Below, in pieces: positions 1 to 8,869 of a stretch of 64,000 nucleotides of DNA. The position numbers were made by a program, and so were the translations under genes. How positions within the stretch are numbered: position 1 is the stretch's first letter; every line of letters starts with the position of its first letter. This DNA comes from Escarpia spicata (lineage: Eukaryota; Annelida; Polychaeta; Sabellida; Siboglinidae). Where the stretch lies: positions 64,151,234-64,215,233 of the forward strand of contig OZ023205.1 of NCBI GenBank assembly GCA_963995525.1, given 5' to 3'. The notes under the pieces were generated by a model, which saw nothing but the letters and a program-made list of their open reading frames with translations, did no database searches and had not been told where the DNA came from.

Positions 1-168
1 TTCCAAAGCGCGTGCGCCTCTTTTTATAAGTGGCACAGCACTTCGAATGAGGCCACCGAACAAACTACCTAGACCGTGACCTCGTTGCACTCTTGCCCCA
101 ACACACACGGGCAATCCGTCGCCGTCTTGTCTGACGTAGTAGTCTTCGTAGGAATGATTACGACTCAT
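1..168 (-). CDS. Small basic virion-type protein of Polinton, partial
   Basis: An open frame starts at an ATG at 168 and runs off the left edge after 56 codons. It begins MSRNHSYEDYYVRQDGDGLP and continues with RGHGLGSLFGGL and a basic, amphipathic stretch ending KRGARALE. The glycine-rich amphipathic segment followed by basic residues resembles small membrane-active or core proteins next to the capsid genes of Polintons and adintoviruses. It starts directly after the capsid-type gene, as expected for a compact viral gene block. The exact role is inferred from this resemblance; the C-terminus is not visible. Confidence 0.55.
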   Translation of the reverse strand, partial: MSRNHSYEDYYVRQDGDGLPVCVGARVQRGHGLGSLFGGLIRSAVPLIKRGARALE

Positions 169-991
169 GTTTAAAAAAAATGATGGTTTGCGTCGTCGAA
201 AGTGAAGTGTTGCCGTCACTCTACCTCGCTCGAATGGTACGCGACGTCCCGTGTCGTCTCTTATATCGATCTCGATGGTCGTAAATTATTTGTGCAAGAC
301 GGGAACGTATTGTACATTGTCAAAACTTTTTGACACCACCTCTCCGTGTTTCCCTTCTATGGGTACAACCCTTAACAGAGGGACGACGGTATCCCCGACC
401 ACACGCGGTTCCACGAGGTCCGTGTACACGTACAGCGTGTCGACTCCCCAATTCATGTCCACCGTATACCGACCCTCGTACTCGTAGGTATACGCGACGG
501 GATCGGTGCTCTTGACGATGGGACTGTCGACCGTCAAGCTGGGTGGGCTCGCGATCACGCTCGAATCGAAGCCTAGTACGGTCTACAGATGACTCTGAGG
601 AGGTATGTTCAATTTAACACCCGGTGATAGCTGCAAATTCATCCGGTTAGAGATGGGGCTGAACGCCAGGCGGGCCTTGATTTTATTGATGCACAGTTTC
701 CTCAGCGCCTCGTTGATTTTGCGCATCAACTCGTAAGCGCTGTTGTAAAAGCCGTGAGGAATGGTGCCTTGCCGGTGAATCCGAGTACTTCCGCCGTCAC
801 CGGTGGTGTAAACCCCTCTCTCCCCCGTCGCGCAAGACAAGTCGAAGTACGAATCTCCACCAGTCCGCACTCCCACTGACCGACTAAACTGATGCGTTGC
901 GGCAAAGCCGTGACATAGTGTGGGTCAACGTGTTGTCGGGATTTAACTCCATAGACGCGTTGCTGGGCAATGTCAGGTACAAATCAGACAT
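169..991 (-). pseudogene. Polinton capsid-type protein (minor capsid/penton-like), broken
   Basis: The start is the ATG at 989-991 (MSDLYLTLPSNASMELNPDN), a typical N-terminus for this conserved Polinton protein. Coding similarity then changes frame near 925 and again near 860. It continues through 583-876 (with IPHGFYNSAYELMRKINEAL), meets an in-frame TAG at 583-585, continues through 286-558 (with VDTLYVYTDLVEPRVVGDT), and meets an in-frame TAA at 286-288 before the C-terminal part. That makes two frame changes and two nonsense codons in about 270 codons. I infer a minor capsid (penton-like) protein from position and family resemblance. The protein cannot be made in one piece from this copy. 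Confidence 0.6.
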
Positions 992-1252
992 GTTCACCGC
1001 GTTTCATAGACGGGTTAGGTAACAGGTATTCCAGGCAAATGCTCAACAAAGCCGTCCACAGATTAGAGTTTCCGTCTACTTTAGTAAGTTTGTGTTACTG
1101 ATCAATATAACGGTGTACAGTATGACGGTTTTGCAGAAGAAGACGATTTCCAATTTCGGGCACGTATTTCCAAACAACACCCAACGTCTGCTGTTACTTC
1201 CGGTATCTTCGAGCTCTGTGTTTTCGAATCGAACGTCCGTCGTATCTTCCAT
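984..1252 (-). pseudogene. Small predicted membrane protein of Polinton, frameshifted
   Basis: From the ATG at 1250-1252 the frame reads a short acidic N-terminus, then RRWVLFGNTCPKLEIVFFCK and a hydrophobic stretch consistent with one membrane segment, and stops at 1076-1078. Recognisable family sequence (NLWTALLSICLEYLLPNP) continues in the next frame to a TGA at 984-986. One small indel near 1078-1082 therefore splits the gene. A short protein with this W-x-FG...CPK-EIVFF pattern and a hydrophobic segment is often found beside the capsid and integrase genes of animal Polintons. Its role is not known to me. Confidence 0.55.
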
Positions 1253-1281
1253 GACACGAATGACGGCTCGATTGGTGTGTA

Positions 1282-2344
1282 CTAACCTTTATACGCAACG
1301 AGTGACGCCTTATCCAACCAGCTGTTAAACGAGTCGGAATACCGTACCCACTTGACCAGGACCTGTGTCTTTCTTCCTCGCTTGCGCTGCTGCAACACTT
1401 TTTCGATACGATAGATTTTATCCTTGGCCACAACCACTTTCTGTTGTTTTTGTTCGTAAATGTTCCCCCTCTATCGGCGAATCTTCATTATCAATCAAAT
1501 GATAAACAGGCGGATCGGAACGATGAACTGTTTTGACGGTAAATATCTCGTCACTCCAGTTGGGTAAGTAACCTTTTTTGAATTGTCTCTTGACTTTGCT
1601 GATATGCACGTGATCGCCCAGTTTTAAAACCGGTTTGACTTTTCCGTGTCCTTCATTTCCGTACAACCTTTGCCAAACCTCTTCTTGATTGGTCACGTTC
1701 ACTTCAGACGGCGCCATTCCAATACTTCTATGATAACTGTCGTTGTACGAATTGACTAGGTGGTGTAATACTTCCAGGTACTTTAACGTCTGGTTTTTCG
1801 TGAAATATCTCCACATACGTATCTTCACAGTACGATTGAAACGTTCCACGATACACCCCTTGGTCTCTTCGTTGTGTGTCGTAAAATGGTGGATACCTTT
1901 CTCTTTCAGAAACTCTTGCAGTTGCCTATTCAAAAACTCTTTTCCTTTATCCGTTTGAAATAACAGTGGGCCATCATTGTCCTTTAACAACCGACGAAAC
2001 GCCGTCGTGAGTGACGGCCCCGATTTGTTCTTCAAAGGAACGGACCACGCTTTCTTGGAGAACACGTCTATCACGGTCAACATGAAAGTGTGACCGTCGT
2101 TGTACCTTTTCAAACGTGACATGTCTACCAGAACGGCCTGCCATTGTTGATTTATACCACCCACTACGACACGTCTACGCCTAAAACGATATGTCACTGG
2201 TTTGTGTAGTGTGTAAGTGTCTTGTTCCGACAACCACCGTTTCACCTCTTTCGACGACGCGCGTGAAGCACGTGAATCACGATGCAGGGCATCAACGCCT
2301 CCGTAACTTCCGGTTAGTTTCGTGTCGTAGTAAATACTTTTCAA
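1282..2344 (-). pseudogene. Polinton integrase (retroviral-type, DDE) with C-terminal chromodomain, frameshifted
   Basis: The ATG at 2344 opens a 308-codon frame. It begins with YYDTKLTGSYGGVDAL, then the rve core: the first catalytic Asp in QAVLVDM, followed by the YNDGHTFMLTVIDVFSKKAW block; the second Asp in LLFQTDKGKEFLN; and the Glu in KGCIVERFNRT. The frame ends out of phase at 1418-1420. In the next frame, 1282-1440, a clear chromodomain follows (IYRIEKVLQQRK, then VLVKWVRYSDSFNSWLDK) with its stop at 1282-1284. The phase change maps to a run of five C on the plus strand at 1465-1469, so a one-base slip explains it. The enzyme would insert the element's ends into host DNA; the chromodomain probably steers target choice. 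The core is otherwise intact. Confidence 0.88.
1465..1469 (-). other. Homopolymer frameshift site in integrase
   Basis: A run of five C (five G on the coding strand) marks where the integrase reading frame changes between the catalytic core and the chromodomain. The number of bases in this run decides whether core and chromodomain are one protein. It could be a true mutation, a sequencing length error or, less likely, programmed slippage. Confidence 0.6.
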
Positions 2345-2425
2345 TGCATCGTGTGAACGCTTCGTCTTCTTACCTACGCGAGGAGAAATGCCGTAATAAT
2401 GCTGGTGTCGTGTCGTACAAGATTA

Positions 2426-3166
2426 TTAATACGGTTCCCAACGCAAGTGTTGCAACGATGTGGTCGAATGAGCTGCGCGCCGTGACGACACCGGACGTCT
2501 TCGATGTCGATGACGACCACTGTCAAACGGACTGCTTTTTTCATTTGATATATCGTCGGCCTCTGACGCTGTCTGCATGTAAGTCCAACGATCGGGATTA
2601 CCCACTAAATCCATGAGCATGTTCACATCCTTGAGACTACGAGCGAAGGTTTTCCATCCCACCGGTTCAAAAGACTTCCGCTTTCTCAACACGTCATTGA
2701 CGAGGTCCAAGATGTTACTTCCGGGAACCGCCTTGTTTCTGTACATCAACTCGCCACGATCGTTCCACCTTACAGCACCTTTAATTTTATTGATGAGTCG
2801 TCGTGCTTTCTGTTTCATAGCTTTCGGCACGCTGTCGACGATTTCATTTTTGATGTTCTCCTTTTCGACGATTTCCTTTTCGGTAGGTGGTTGAAGTTTG
2901 TTTTCGACTTTGCTGGGAAATTTATCGGCGGCTACACGCAGCGGTTCCTGCGTACGCTTGTCGGAAAGATCGTTGTATCGACTCAACACCTGGTTATACA
3001 ACACGACCTTTTCCCTCTCGTCCATATCGCTTTGTTCTAATATGTAACGCATTTCGTCATCCAGTCGACGCAAAACACTCCCTATAGGATTGGTCGAAGG
3101 AGGATGCAGTTGAACGTTATCCAGAATACGTGGATCGACCAGCGCCATCTTCTTTGTGTGCTCCAT
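2426..3166 (-). CDS. Conserved Polinton protein of unknown function (structural-type)
   Basis: This is an uninterrupted 246-codon frame. The ATG at 3166 is followed six codons later by a second Met (MALVDPRILDNVQLHPPSTN), and family resemblance favours the second as the real start. The N-terminal third is charged and probably helical (LDDEMRYILEQSDMDEREK). The middle is Lys/Glu-rich (EKEIVEKENIKNEIVDS). A conserved block near residues 125-190 reads KGAVRWNDRGELMYRNKAVP and PVGWKTFARSLKDVNMLMDL. The C-terminus is Arg/Ser-rich and ends LRWEPY. Proteins with this VDPR...LD-EM-IL pattern recur in animal Polintons between the integrase and the pX-like gene. I do not know the function; a scaffold or core role is only a guess from position. 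Confidence 0.65.
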   Translation of the reverse strand: MEHTKKMALVDPRILDNVQLHPPSTNPIGSVLRRLDDEMRYILEQSDMDEREKVVLYNQVLSRYNDLSDKRTQEPLRVAADKFPSKVENKLQPPTEKEIVEKENIKNEIVDSVPKAMKQKARRLINKIKGAVRWNDRGELMYRNKAVPGSNILDLVNDVLRKRKSFEPVGWKTFARSLKDVNMLMDLVGNPDRWTYMQTASEADDISNEKSSPFDSGRHRHRRRPVSSRRAAHSTTSLQHLRWEPY

Positions 3167-3176
3167 AGCCGTGTAG

Positions 3177-3503
3177 TTATGACTGCAACAATGTCGTCAT
3201 CGACGGGGCTAGAAGGGACGTAGCCAAGGGAGCTAGTAAGGCCGCAAGGAAACCACCTTTCTGTAGAATACGTTTCTTCTTATGAAGACCTGTTTTCCTG
3301 ATGACCAAGGTTCTGAGGTCCTTCTTGTACTGACGCAGTTTAGTCTTGTGTCCTTTCTTTAGTGTTACGTTCCCTTTTAATATGTTCTGGGCACACTCGC
3401 ACAGACTGTGTACCAGACCGGGTTTCCCCTTGTCGATGATTGCTCTGGCTAAAGCAGGATCCGCTTTAGCGAGGAGACAAAGGCACAACGCGTTTCTCTT
3501 CAC
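3177..3503 (-). CDS. Adenovirus pX-like core protein of Polinton
   Basis: This is an intact 108-codon frame. A helical N-terminal half (ALARAIIDKGKPGLVHSLCE, then CAQNILKGNVTLKKGHK) is followed by a Lys/Arg-rich stretch and the diagnostic block KKKRILQKGGFLAALLAPLA near residues 77-96, then a short hydrophobic tail. The LQKGGFL motif after a basic run is well known in Polinton and adintovirus proteins and resembles adenovirus protein X precursors, which bind and condense virion DNA. The gene lies 10 bases downstream of the 246-codon gene's start, which suggests a compact block. The product is likely a DNA-binding core protein with a membrane-active tail; this is by family resemblance only. 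Confidence 0.75.
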   Translation of the reverse strand: MKRNALCLCLLAKADPALARAIIDKGKPGLVHSLCECAQNILKGNVTLKKGHKTKLRQYKKDLRTLVIRKTGLHKKKRILQKGGFLAALLAPLATSLLAPSMTTLLQS

Positions 3504-3547
3504 TCGCGCCTACATGACGAATGACGAGTTTCACGGCGTGTTTCTAT

Positions 3548-4183
3548 TTATATCTTCGGAAGGTAGGCGTACTGACATTTGTTTTGCTCCTTAACGATAT
3601 TAGTACGCAGGCGCAAGTGTCCCGGTGTGGCCTGTTTGAGGTCGACGAACAAATACCCGTGTGGTACGGATGTTGCATCTCTGAAAGCTTCTTGCATGTA
3701 CTTTATTCGACCCGGATACATCTGTTTGGCCAAGTTGACCATTTGTGTATTGTCGCGAGAATTCTTGAAGACTACCATGTACTGTGCGTTTATACTTATA
3801 GTGCGACTCTCTTTCCCTTTCGGAAAAAAATTTTGCACTAAATATATTACGGACGTTTTGCAATGATGGCTCTTCTTAGTAAACAGTTTGGTGACCCTCT
3901 CGTCCGTTTCCGACATGAGATCGTCGATAACTACCAAGTTTCTCGTTTTAGGATTGAAAGACGATACAACGGGAAGACCCTCGACAAATTCTATGTTCGG
4001 ATGTAACGTAGAGAGCTTGAAATACAACGCCTGCCATTCACCGTAACACCACGTGATCTTTTCGGGCGGTGAGTTTACGAGTGTGGCAGAATGACGTAGT
4101 AAAGAGACAACAAACGTAGTTTTACCACAGCCCGTCGGCCCAACAACGATACAAGTAAAATGATGAACTAACCTCGTGTCCAT
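3548..4183 (-). CDS. Polinton genome-packaging ATPase (FtsK/HerA/A32 type)
   Basis: This is an intact 211-codon frame. The Walker A motif is GPTGCGKT near residues 15-22, with a preceding beta strand (FTCIVV). The Walker B motif is NLVVIDDLM near residues 82-90. A downstream segment, VIYLVQNFFPKGKESRTISI, fits the sensor and arginine-containing region of the A32 packaging ATPase family. Its length matches Polinton ATPases of about 200-250 residues. It would power loading of element DNA into a capsid. The start at 4183 gives the usual short lead-in before the P-loop. This is one of the few genes here with no break. Confidence 0.9.
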   Translation of the reverse strand: MDTRLVHHFTCIVVGPTGCGKTTFVVSLLRHSATLVNSPPEKITWCYGEWQALYFKLSTLHPNIEFVEGLPVVSSFNPKTRNLVVIDDLMSETDERVTKLFTKKSHHCKTSVIYLVQNFFPKGKESRTISINAQYMVVFKNSRDNTQMVNLAKQMYPGRIKYMQEAFRDATSVPHGYLFVDLKQATPGHLRLRTNIVKEQNKCQYAYLPKI

Positions 4184-4368
4184 AAATTACGCAACTGATG
4201 AAAGAGACTAAGATGCACGGTACTTATACTACTTATACTTCAAAAAATGACACAATATAAGGTTTGAATATTTTATTCGTGTACAACACAAACGTATTTA
4301 CAGGTCGCGCTCCATTCTCTGCAGTTGAATTAATCTCACCAAAGGTCTCATAAAACGACAAGACAGAT

Positions 4369-4854
4369 TTACAGATCATCCTCCATTACTGCCAGAACAA
4401 TTTGATTTAATTTGTTTCGCCACTCCTCTGAAAACGGTTCTTGCAACCAACTCCCGATAGTACACAAGTGATCGGACGTCAGGTCGGATAGCTTCAAACC
4501 TGCGTGTAACAAAACACACAACCAGTCTTTCATCACTGCAGTTGAATTAATGGCCTCCACAGACTCGTCGAAGTGCATATAAATTAGAATGTCATCAGGT
4601 AACATACAATCGTGATGAAATTGACTAGGATCGTCTATCTCGCAAGCGAGACACTGTCGTCTCGAGAGTTCAACGATGCCACATGCTATGTGACGTGCAA
4701 TGGTCTTCTTCATTTCCATCGCTGGAAACTCAAGCGTAAAGTTCGGACCAGTGGCGACAGGAGCGGCAGTTGCCACATTGGTTGCGTGAGTAGAAATTGT
4801 CACATCGTCAGGAGCGGAAGTTGTCACACCGGTCTTGTCGGCGGAAGTTGTCAC
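4369..4854 (-). CDS. Conserved Polinton C/H-rich small protein with Thr-rich N-terminus
   Basis: The open frame is about 161 codons. The N-terminus is low-complexity Thr/Ala/Val, encoded by degenerate repeats at 4755-4860. The middle has CLACEIDDPSQFHHDC, matching a cysteine-histidine pattern (C-x2-C...PSQ-x2-H-x-C) that recurs in unknown proteins of animal Polintons. The C-terminal half is acidic and probably helical. I see no ATG at the upstream end: the frame there begins at a GTG codon and stays open further upstream to a TGA, so the true start is unclear (a Met at AMEMKK is also possible). Function unknown; metal binding is plausible from the C/H pattern. Confidence 0.55.
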   Translation of the reverse strand: MTTSADKTGVTTSAPDDVTISTHATNVATAAPVATGPNFTLEFPAMEMKKTIARHIACGIVELSRRQCLACEIDDPSQFHHDCMLPDDILIYMHFDESVEAINSTAVMKDWLCVLLHAGLKLSDLTSDHLCTIGSWLQEPFSEEWRNKLNQIVLAVMEDDL

Positions 4855-4865
4855 ATCGGCAGGGA
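4755..4865. repeat. Degenerate tandem repeat encoding a Thr-rich tract
   Basis: The unit GCGGAAGTTGTCACAYCG or close variants occurs about four times (near 4765, 4800, 4820 and 4848) with spacings of about 20-35 bases. On the minus strand it encodes repeated V-T-T-S-A/V-T-I-S-type residues in the small protein that overlaps it. Confidence 0.6.
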
Positions 4866-4900
4866 TGACAGCAGAGAGAGGCTGAAACAGGATACGGAGC

Positions 4901-5299
4901 CTAGTGTATCACCTCCACGTGAGTGACGTTGAAGTTTGTGTAAGTATCTCGTCGAGTGTTCTTTATGGTGAGAGACACACAAGTTCCCGTCAATGAGTTC
5001 AGTTTGTAAGTCTGCATCGTTTCGTCCATAACAGTAAACGTCTCGGCATTCACGTCAAGGAGAAGAGCCATACACTGGTCGAATAAAGTCAGCCATATAG
5101 ATCGACCCGTCGCTGTCTCGACAAAGCACATGCGCACCACGAAATGCATGTCAGAGGCAACGTAACCGTGTCGTTCGCATTGCAAATGTCCCCTACCGTC
5201 GACAATCATACGCTTCTTGCAGTATCTACACCCGATGTAGAAGGAATGTCTGCCGCATTGCGAGGTCGGTAGTAGGGTGTCTTCAACATGATGATGATG
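4901..5299 (-). CDS. Zinc-ribbon/OB-fold-like protein of Polinton (RPA-like), start unclear
   Basis: The frame is open from about 5299 down to a stop at 4901. Near the N-terminus it reads YIGCRYCKKRM, then GRGHLQCERHG, a C-x2-C...C-x2-H zinc ribbon. A beta-rich segment follows (MHFVVRMCFVETATGRSIWL, then TLFDQCMALLL). A zinc ribbon inside an OB-like fold is how the C-terminal DNA-binding domain of replication protein A is built, so single-strand DNA binding is a reasonable inference. The first in-frame Met, at 5207-5209, lies inside the zinc ribbon and would remove its first two cysteines. The real start must be upstream, and another frame holds a Met at 5288, so a small frameshift may have destroyed it. 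Confidence 0.5.
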   Translation of the reverse strand, partial: HHHHVEDTLLPTSQCGRHSFYIGCRYCKKRMIVDGRGHLQCERHGYVASDMHFVVRMCFVETATGRSIWLTLFDQCMALLLDVNAETFTVMDETMQTYKLNSLTGTCVSLTIKNTRRDTYTNFNVTHVEVIH

Positions 5300-5353
5300 T
5301 TAGCCGCGCTGTCGTCGTGATACGAATGATGGTCTGATTGGTAAAACACCACG

Positions 5354-5361
5354 CTTATATA
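5354..5361 (-). promoter_or_regulatory. Possible TATA box for the leftward Polinton genes
   Basis: TATATAAG on the minus strand lies about 60-150 bases upstream of the zinc-ribbon gene. Just upstream, GTGCCGAAA occurs twice within about 25 bases (5371-5405) next to TCACG, which looks like a duplicated control motif. This rests only on sequence and position. Confidence 0.3.
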
Positions 5362-5444
5362 GTTAGCAAATGTGCCGAAAAGTCACGTGGGCGTGCCGAA
5401 AGATCACGGATTGTAGAAAATTCAAGAGCACGGACTGCAGAGTA

Positions 5445-5735
5445 GTTATTTAGTTCACCACTTATCTAACAGGGATGCTTTCAGTTGATGATGATATATC
5501 CACCAGGAGTAAGCACTCGACAAAAACAAGAGACACGAATATTTGCAGTAATCGAACATTTAGTTCACAACTTATTCACAAGGTGGTACCACTTGTAGTT
5601 CATGTGCTAGCCGCCAGTGAAACTTTAGTTCATACAAATTCCGATAGGTGGCGCTGTTTGAGTTAATAAAAATTCCGCCAGGTTACTCTATTTTAGTTCA
5701 TATCATGACCTATCCGTCAGATGGCGCCACTTGAC
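5445..5735. repeat. Degenerate repeats at the Polinton edge (TTTAGTTCA motif)
   Basis: TTTAGTTCA or a one-base variant occurs about five times between 5450 and 5700, several followed within 40 bases by AGGTGG or ATGGCGCC. The region has no gene. It could be the inner part of the element's terminal repeat, but the other end is outside the window. Confidence 0.45.
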
Positions 5736-5864
5736 ATTTGACCTTTACCTACATCCGGGTACTTGCCCTTGACCTTTGACCTACATCCGGGCACTTTTCC
5801 ACTTCCACAACGGAAAACGTATTCGGTGCGCGCTGATTAACCTCCTTTACTACCATCAACTACT

Positions 5865-8648
5865 ATGTCCGTTCCGCGTCGTTGCCCACTTTCCAGCCCG
5901 ACTCGGCCATGGTACGCGGGAGTGGCAAGATGTTCAAACTCCGAACAGCAAAACGGACCAATCACGCAGCATCACCCAAAAACCAAGAAACAAGTGGGTG
6001 TTTTCGTCACCAGACTCGCTAGAACAACAACGCTGAAAGATCTGGTGACTCACGTTTACCTTGAGACTGGTATCACAGTTACATGCGAACTGCCGAGAAC
6101 AAAATTTGACACTTACACATCCTTCTGTCAGACTCTCATCACGTGACCAACACTTACTACTAGACCCAAAGGTGTGGCCTTCCGGTGTCCTGATACGTGG
6201 ATACTTCGAGTAAGTAGTTGTATGAAGACCCATGCAGTATATACATCCTGATTGCTTTTTAAAAATTAACATTCAACCAAACGATCAATAACACGTTAAA
6301 AATTGTAACTTTCAATTGTCAAGGTGTTATAACATCTGTATAAGATATACTACTTCTTTGCGAACAATATGATGTAATATTTTTACAAGAGCTCTGGCTC
6401 TCCAGTGAAGATATTACTTTACTGCGGACAATTCATAAATAATTTGAAGCGTATGGTGTTAGTGCTATGAATGACCAACTCCATCTGGATGTTGGACGCC
6501 CTTTTGGCGGTGTAGATTTGCTGTGGAGGAAAACTATATATCATGCATGCACAGTATTTGATGTTCAATATGTCAGGTGACTGGGAATTGACATTGATAC
6601 AAAGGATGATAAATTGTTTCTCCTAAATGTATACCTACCTTACCAGACACCTGACAACTACGAGGAGTTGAGTAATTATTTGGGTAAAAATTGCCTCAAT
6701 AATAGAAGAAAAAGACACCAACAATATTGTTATAACTGGCGATGTTAATGCTGCTTTAAACACTCCTTTTGAAGCGGAGCTAATTGATATGTGTAACACT
6801 ATAAGTCTGTTAATCTCAGATTATGAAAAATTTGGTCGAACTTGCAATATTTATACTGATGTCAGTATCCAAAACGTGCAACATAGTTTTACGTAATGCT
6901 TATACAGTCAATCGTGCTAGTAACCCGTCTTCCATATCCGTCATCGGAAAACACATTTTGAATCTCTGTTAAATATTGTCACTGCAGATGTAAAAATGCA
7001 AAATGTAAAAGAACGTATACACAATACTGGGAATATGTGTAACGACAATGATATACACATTACGCCTTGCATGTTGTAGAATGCTATAGACAAACCGAAG
7101 TCTGGTAAAGCGTCTGATAATGATGGGCTATATGCAGATCACTTTATACATGCAGACAGGCGCATCACAATATATTGTCCATTTTTTACACTGGTGTTAT
7201 TTCACATGGTTATCTGCCTGATGTTTTTATGAAAACTATTATTACACCCTTGGTGAAAAACAAGTCTGGTGACACAAATTATGTTAACAACTACAGACCT
7301 ATGGCACTGGTCACGGATGCTTCAAAGATCTTTGAAATTGTATTCCTTGAATTACCTTGATAAAACAGACAATCAATTTGGATTCGAGAAGGGTCATTCT
7401 GCTGTTCATCGTATATTTGCGTTAAACATTTTATTCAGTATTATAGAAGCTACAACAGTCCTGTGTATATATGCTTTTTAGATGCCTCAAAAACATTTGA
7501 TAGAGATAACCATTGGACACTCTTTACACATCTGCTTAATCGTGGTGTCCCAATCCTACTCGTACGAAATTTGTTACACTGGTACAGAACCCAAATGTTT
7601 GGTATTAAATGAGGTTCCACGACCTCTGACTTTTTTAATGTATCAAATGGTGTTAGACATTGGTATTTTATCTCCATACTTATTTAATTTATATGTCGAC
7701 GATTTAAGCATTATGCTTAAAAAAGATAGTGTAGGATGTCACCTATACAGCATCAGTACAAACCATTTTGTTCCATGCAGACGATTGATGTGTTATTGCA
7801 CCTAGTCCCCGTGGCCTCCAGGCATTGTTGAATATTTGTGCCATTTTTGGCTTTGACAATGACATTATATCATCCTATAAAATATGTATGCATGGTTTTC
7901 AAACCAGGTGGTTTTCACACAAATGTCCAGATATTTACTTGCACAGAAACAAACTGGTATATGTTGAAATGACATAATATTTATTATCTGCAGTGACTTG
8001 AAGGATGATGAAGATATGCTAAGACACCTGCGCAGCTTTTATGCCAGGTCCAACAGCATCATTGGAAAATTCCACAACTGTTCCACGGGGTTAAACTTCA
8101 CCTGTTCCATGCATATTGTTGTTCAATTTATTGTTCCGAACTCTTGGTACATTTTAACAAGGGTACCTATTTAAAACTTAAAGTCGCGTTCAACAATATG
8201 CATAGACGGATCCTAGCTGGGTTATCACCGATGGGACAGTGCGAGTAATATGTTTGTAAATAATGCTATCGACTCATTTGACGCCCTATTGCGCAAAAAT
8301 GTTACTAGTTTCAGAAAATGGGTTCTTAATATTGACAATAATATGATAAAGTATTATTATGTGAAACTGTAGAGAAACTGTTAATGGGCCCATATATTCC
8401 TGCTGGTCAAAATCTCAATATGCTGTAATGTAGTAACTATATTATATATATATTTGTACATATTTATTTATTTTCGATTCTATTGTTATTACTTTTTTTA
8501 ATCTATTAACATATTAGTTTGGTTTACTCATTTCCATATTTTATTTATTTGTTAATGGTGTACCTTTTATTCCTATTTGTATGTGTTACTTAATTGTACA
8601 TGAACTATGGGTTTTGTACCTGAAATAAAAAGCATTCAATCATTCATC
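5865..8648 (+). mobile_element. Decayed LINE with ORF1 end, endonuclease and reverse transcriptase
   Basis: The fragment opens with the C-terminal part of an ORF1-type protein (5865-6145). After a frame change a typical ORF1 C-terminus follows (KVWPSGVLIRGYFE, stop near 6213). From about 6300 an APE-type endonuclease is readable in broken frames: TFNCQG, VIFLQELWLSSEDI, GGVDLLW, VYLPYQTPDNY, IVITGDVNAAL. From about 7080 the reverse transcriptase region follows (SHGYLPDVFMKTIITPLVKN, NYRPMALV, QFGFEKGHS). Many stops and frame changes are present. The 3' end is AT-rich and finishes with AATAAAAAG and short ATTC repeats near 8625-8648. It is 5' truncated into the Polinton margin. Clade not certain. 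Confidence 0.75.
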
Positions 8649-8716
8649 AAATCTGAATTAGCCAAATAATCACAACATATTCATTCATATAAGAGATTCA
8701 GTCACGTTTCACGATG

Positions 8717-8869
8717 CTATTTCTTGAAGGCTATCATGGTGCCATCTCCAATGTTAACGAAGCTCACGTTGATTCTTTCGTCGACAGCCATCTTGCGGTT
8801 AAGTGCACGAATGCTTTCGGTCGAAGAGTCGACATACTTCGGGACAATGACACGTCCTTTCCACAGCAT
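8717..8869 (-). CDS. O-methyltransferase exon 6 (residues 186-235, stop)
   Basis: The acceptor is TTACATAG before 8869 and the stop TAG is at 8717-8719. It encodes [20 protein letters not shown] and ends [11 protein letters not shown], the usual C-terminal strand pair of the family. Confidence 0.93.
   Translation of the reverse strand: MLWKGRVIVPKYVDSSTESIRALNRKMAVDERINVSFVNIGDGTMIAFKK

Larger units (their letters stand above)
1..5800 (-). mobile_element. Maverick/Polinton (adintovirus-like) element, one end only
   Basis: Minus-strand genes typical of Polintons lie together. Read right to left they are a zinc-ribbon protein, a C/H-rich small protein, the packaging ATPase, a pX-like core protein, an unknown structural-type protein, an integrase with chromodomain, a small membrane protein, a capsid-type protein and a small basic protein. 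The integrase plus FtsK/HerA-type ATPase plus pX-like protein combination is known from Polintons and the related adintoviruses. DNA polymerase B, the major capsid protein and the protease are not in the window and would lie left of position 1. Several genes carry frameshifts or in-frame stops, so this copy is decayed. The right boundary is uncertain: coding stops near 5300 and a LINE begins near 5865. I did not find the terminal inverted repeat. Confidence 0.85.

Noticed and set aside
2191..2616. 141-codon plus-strand frame over the integrase start
   Set aside because: Opposite strand of the integrase and the 246-codon gene; all neighbouring genes read minus.
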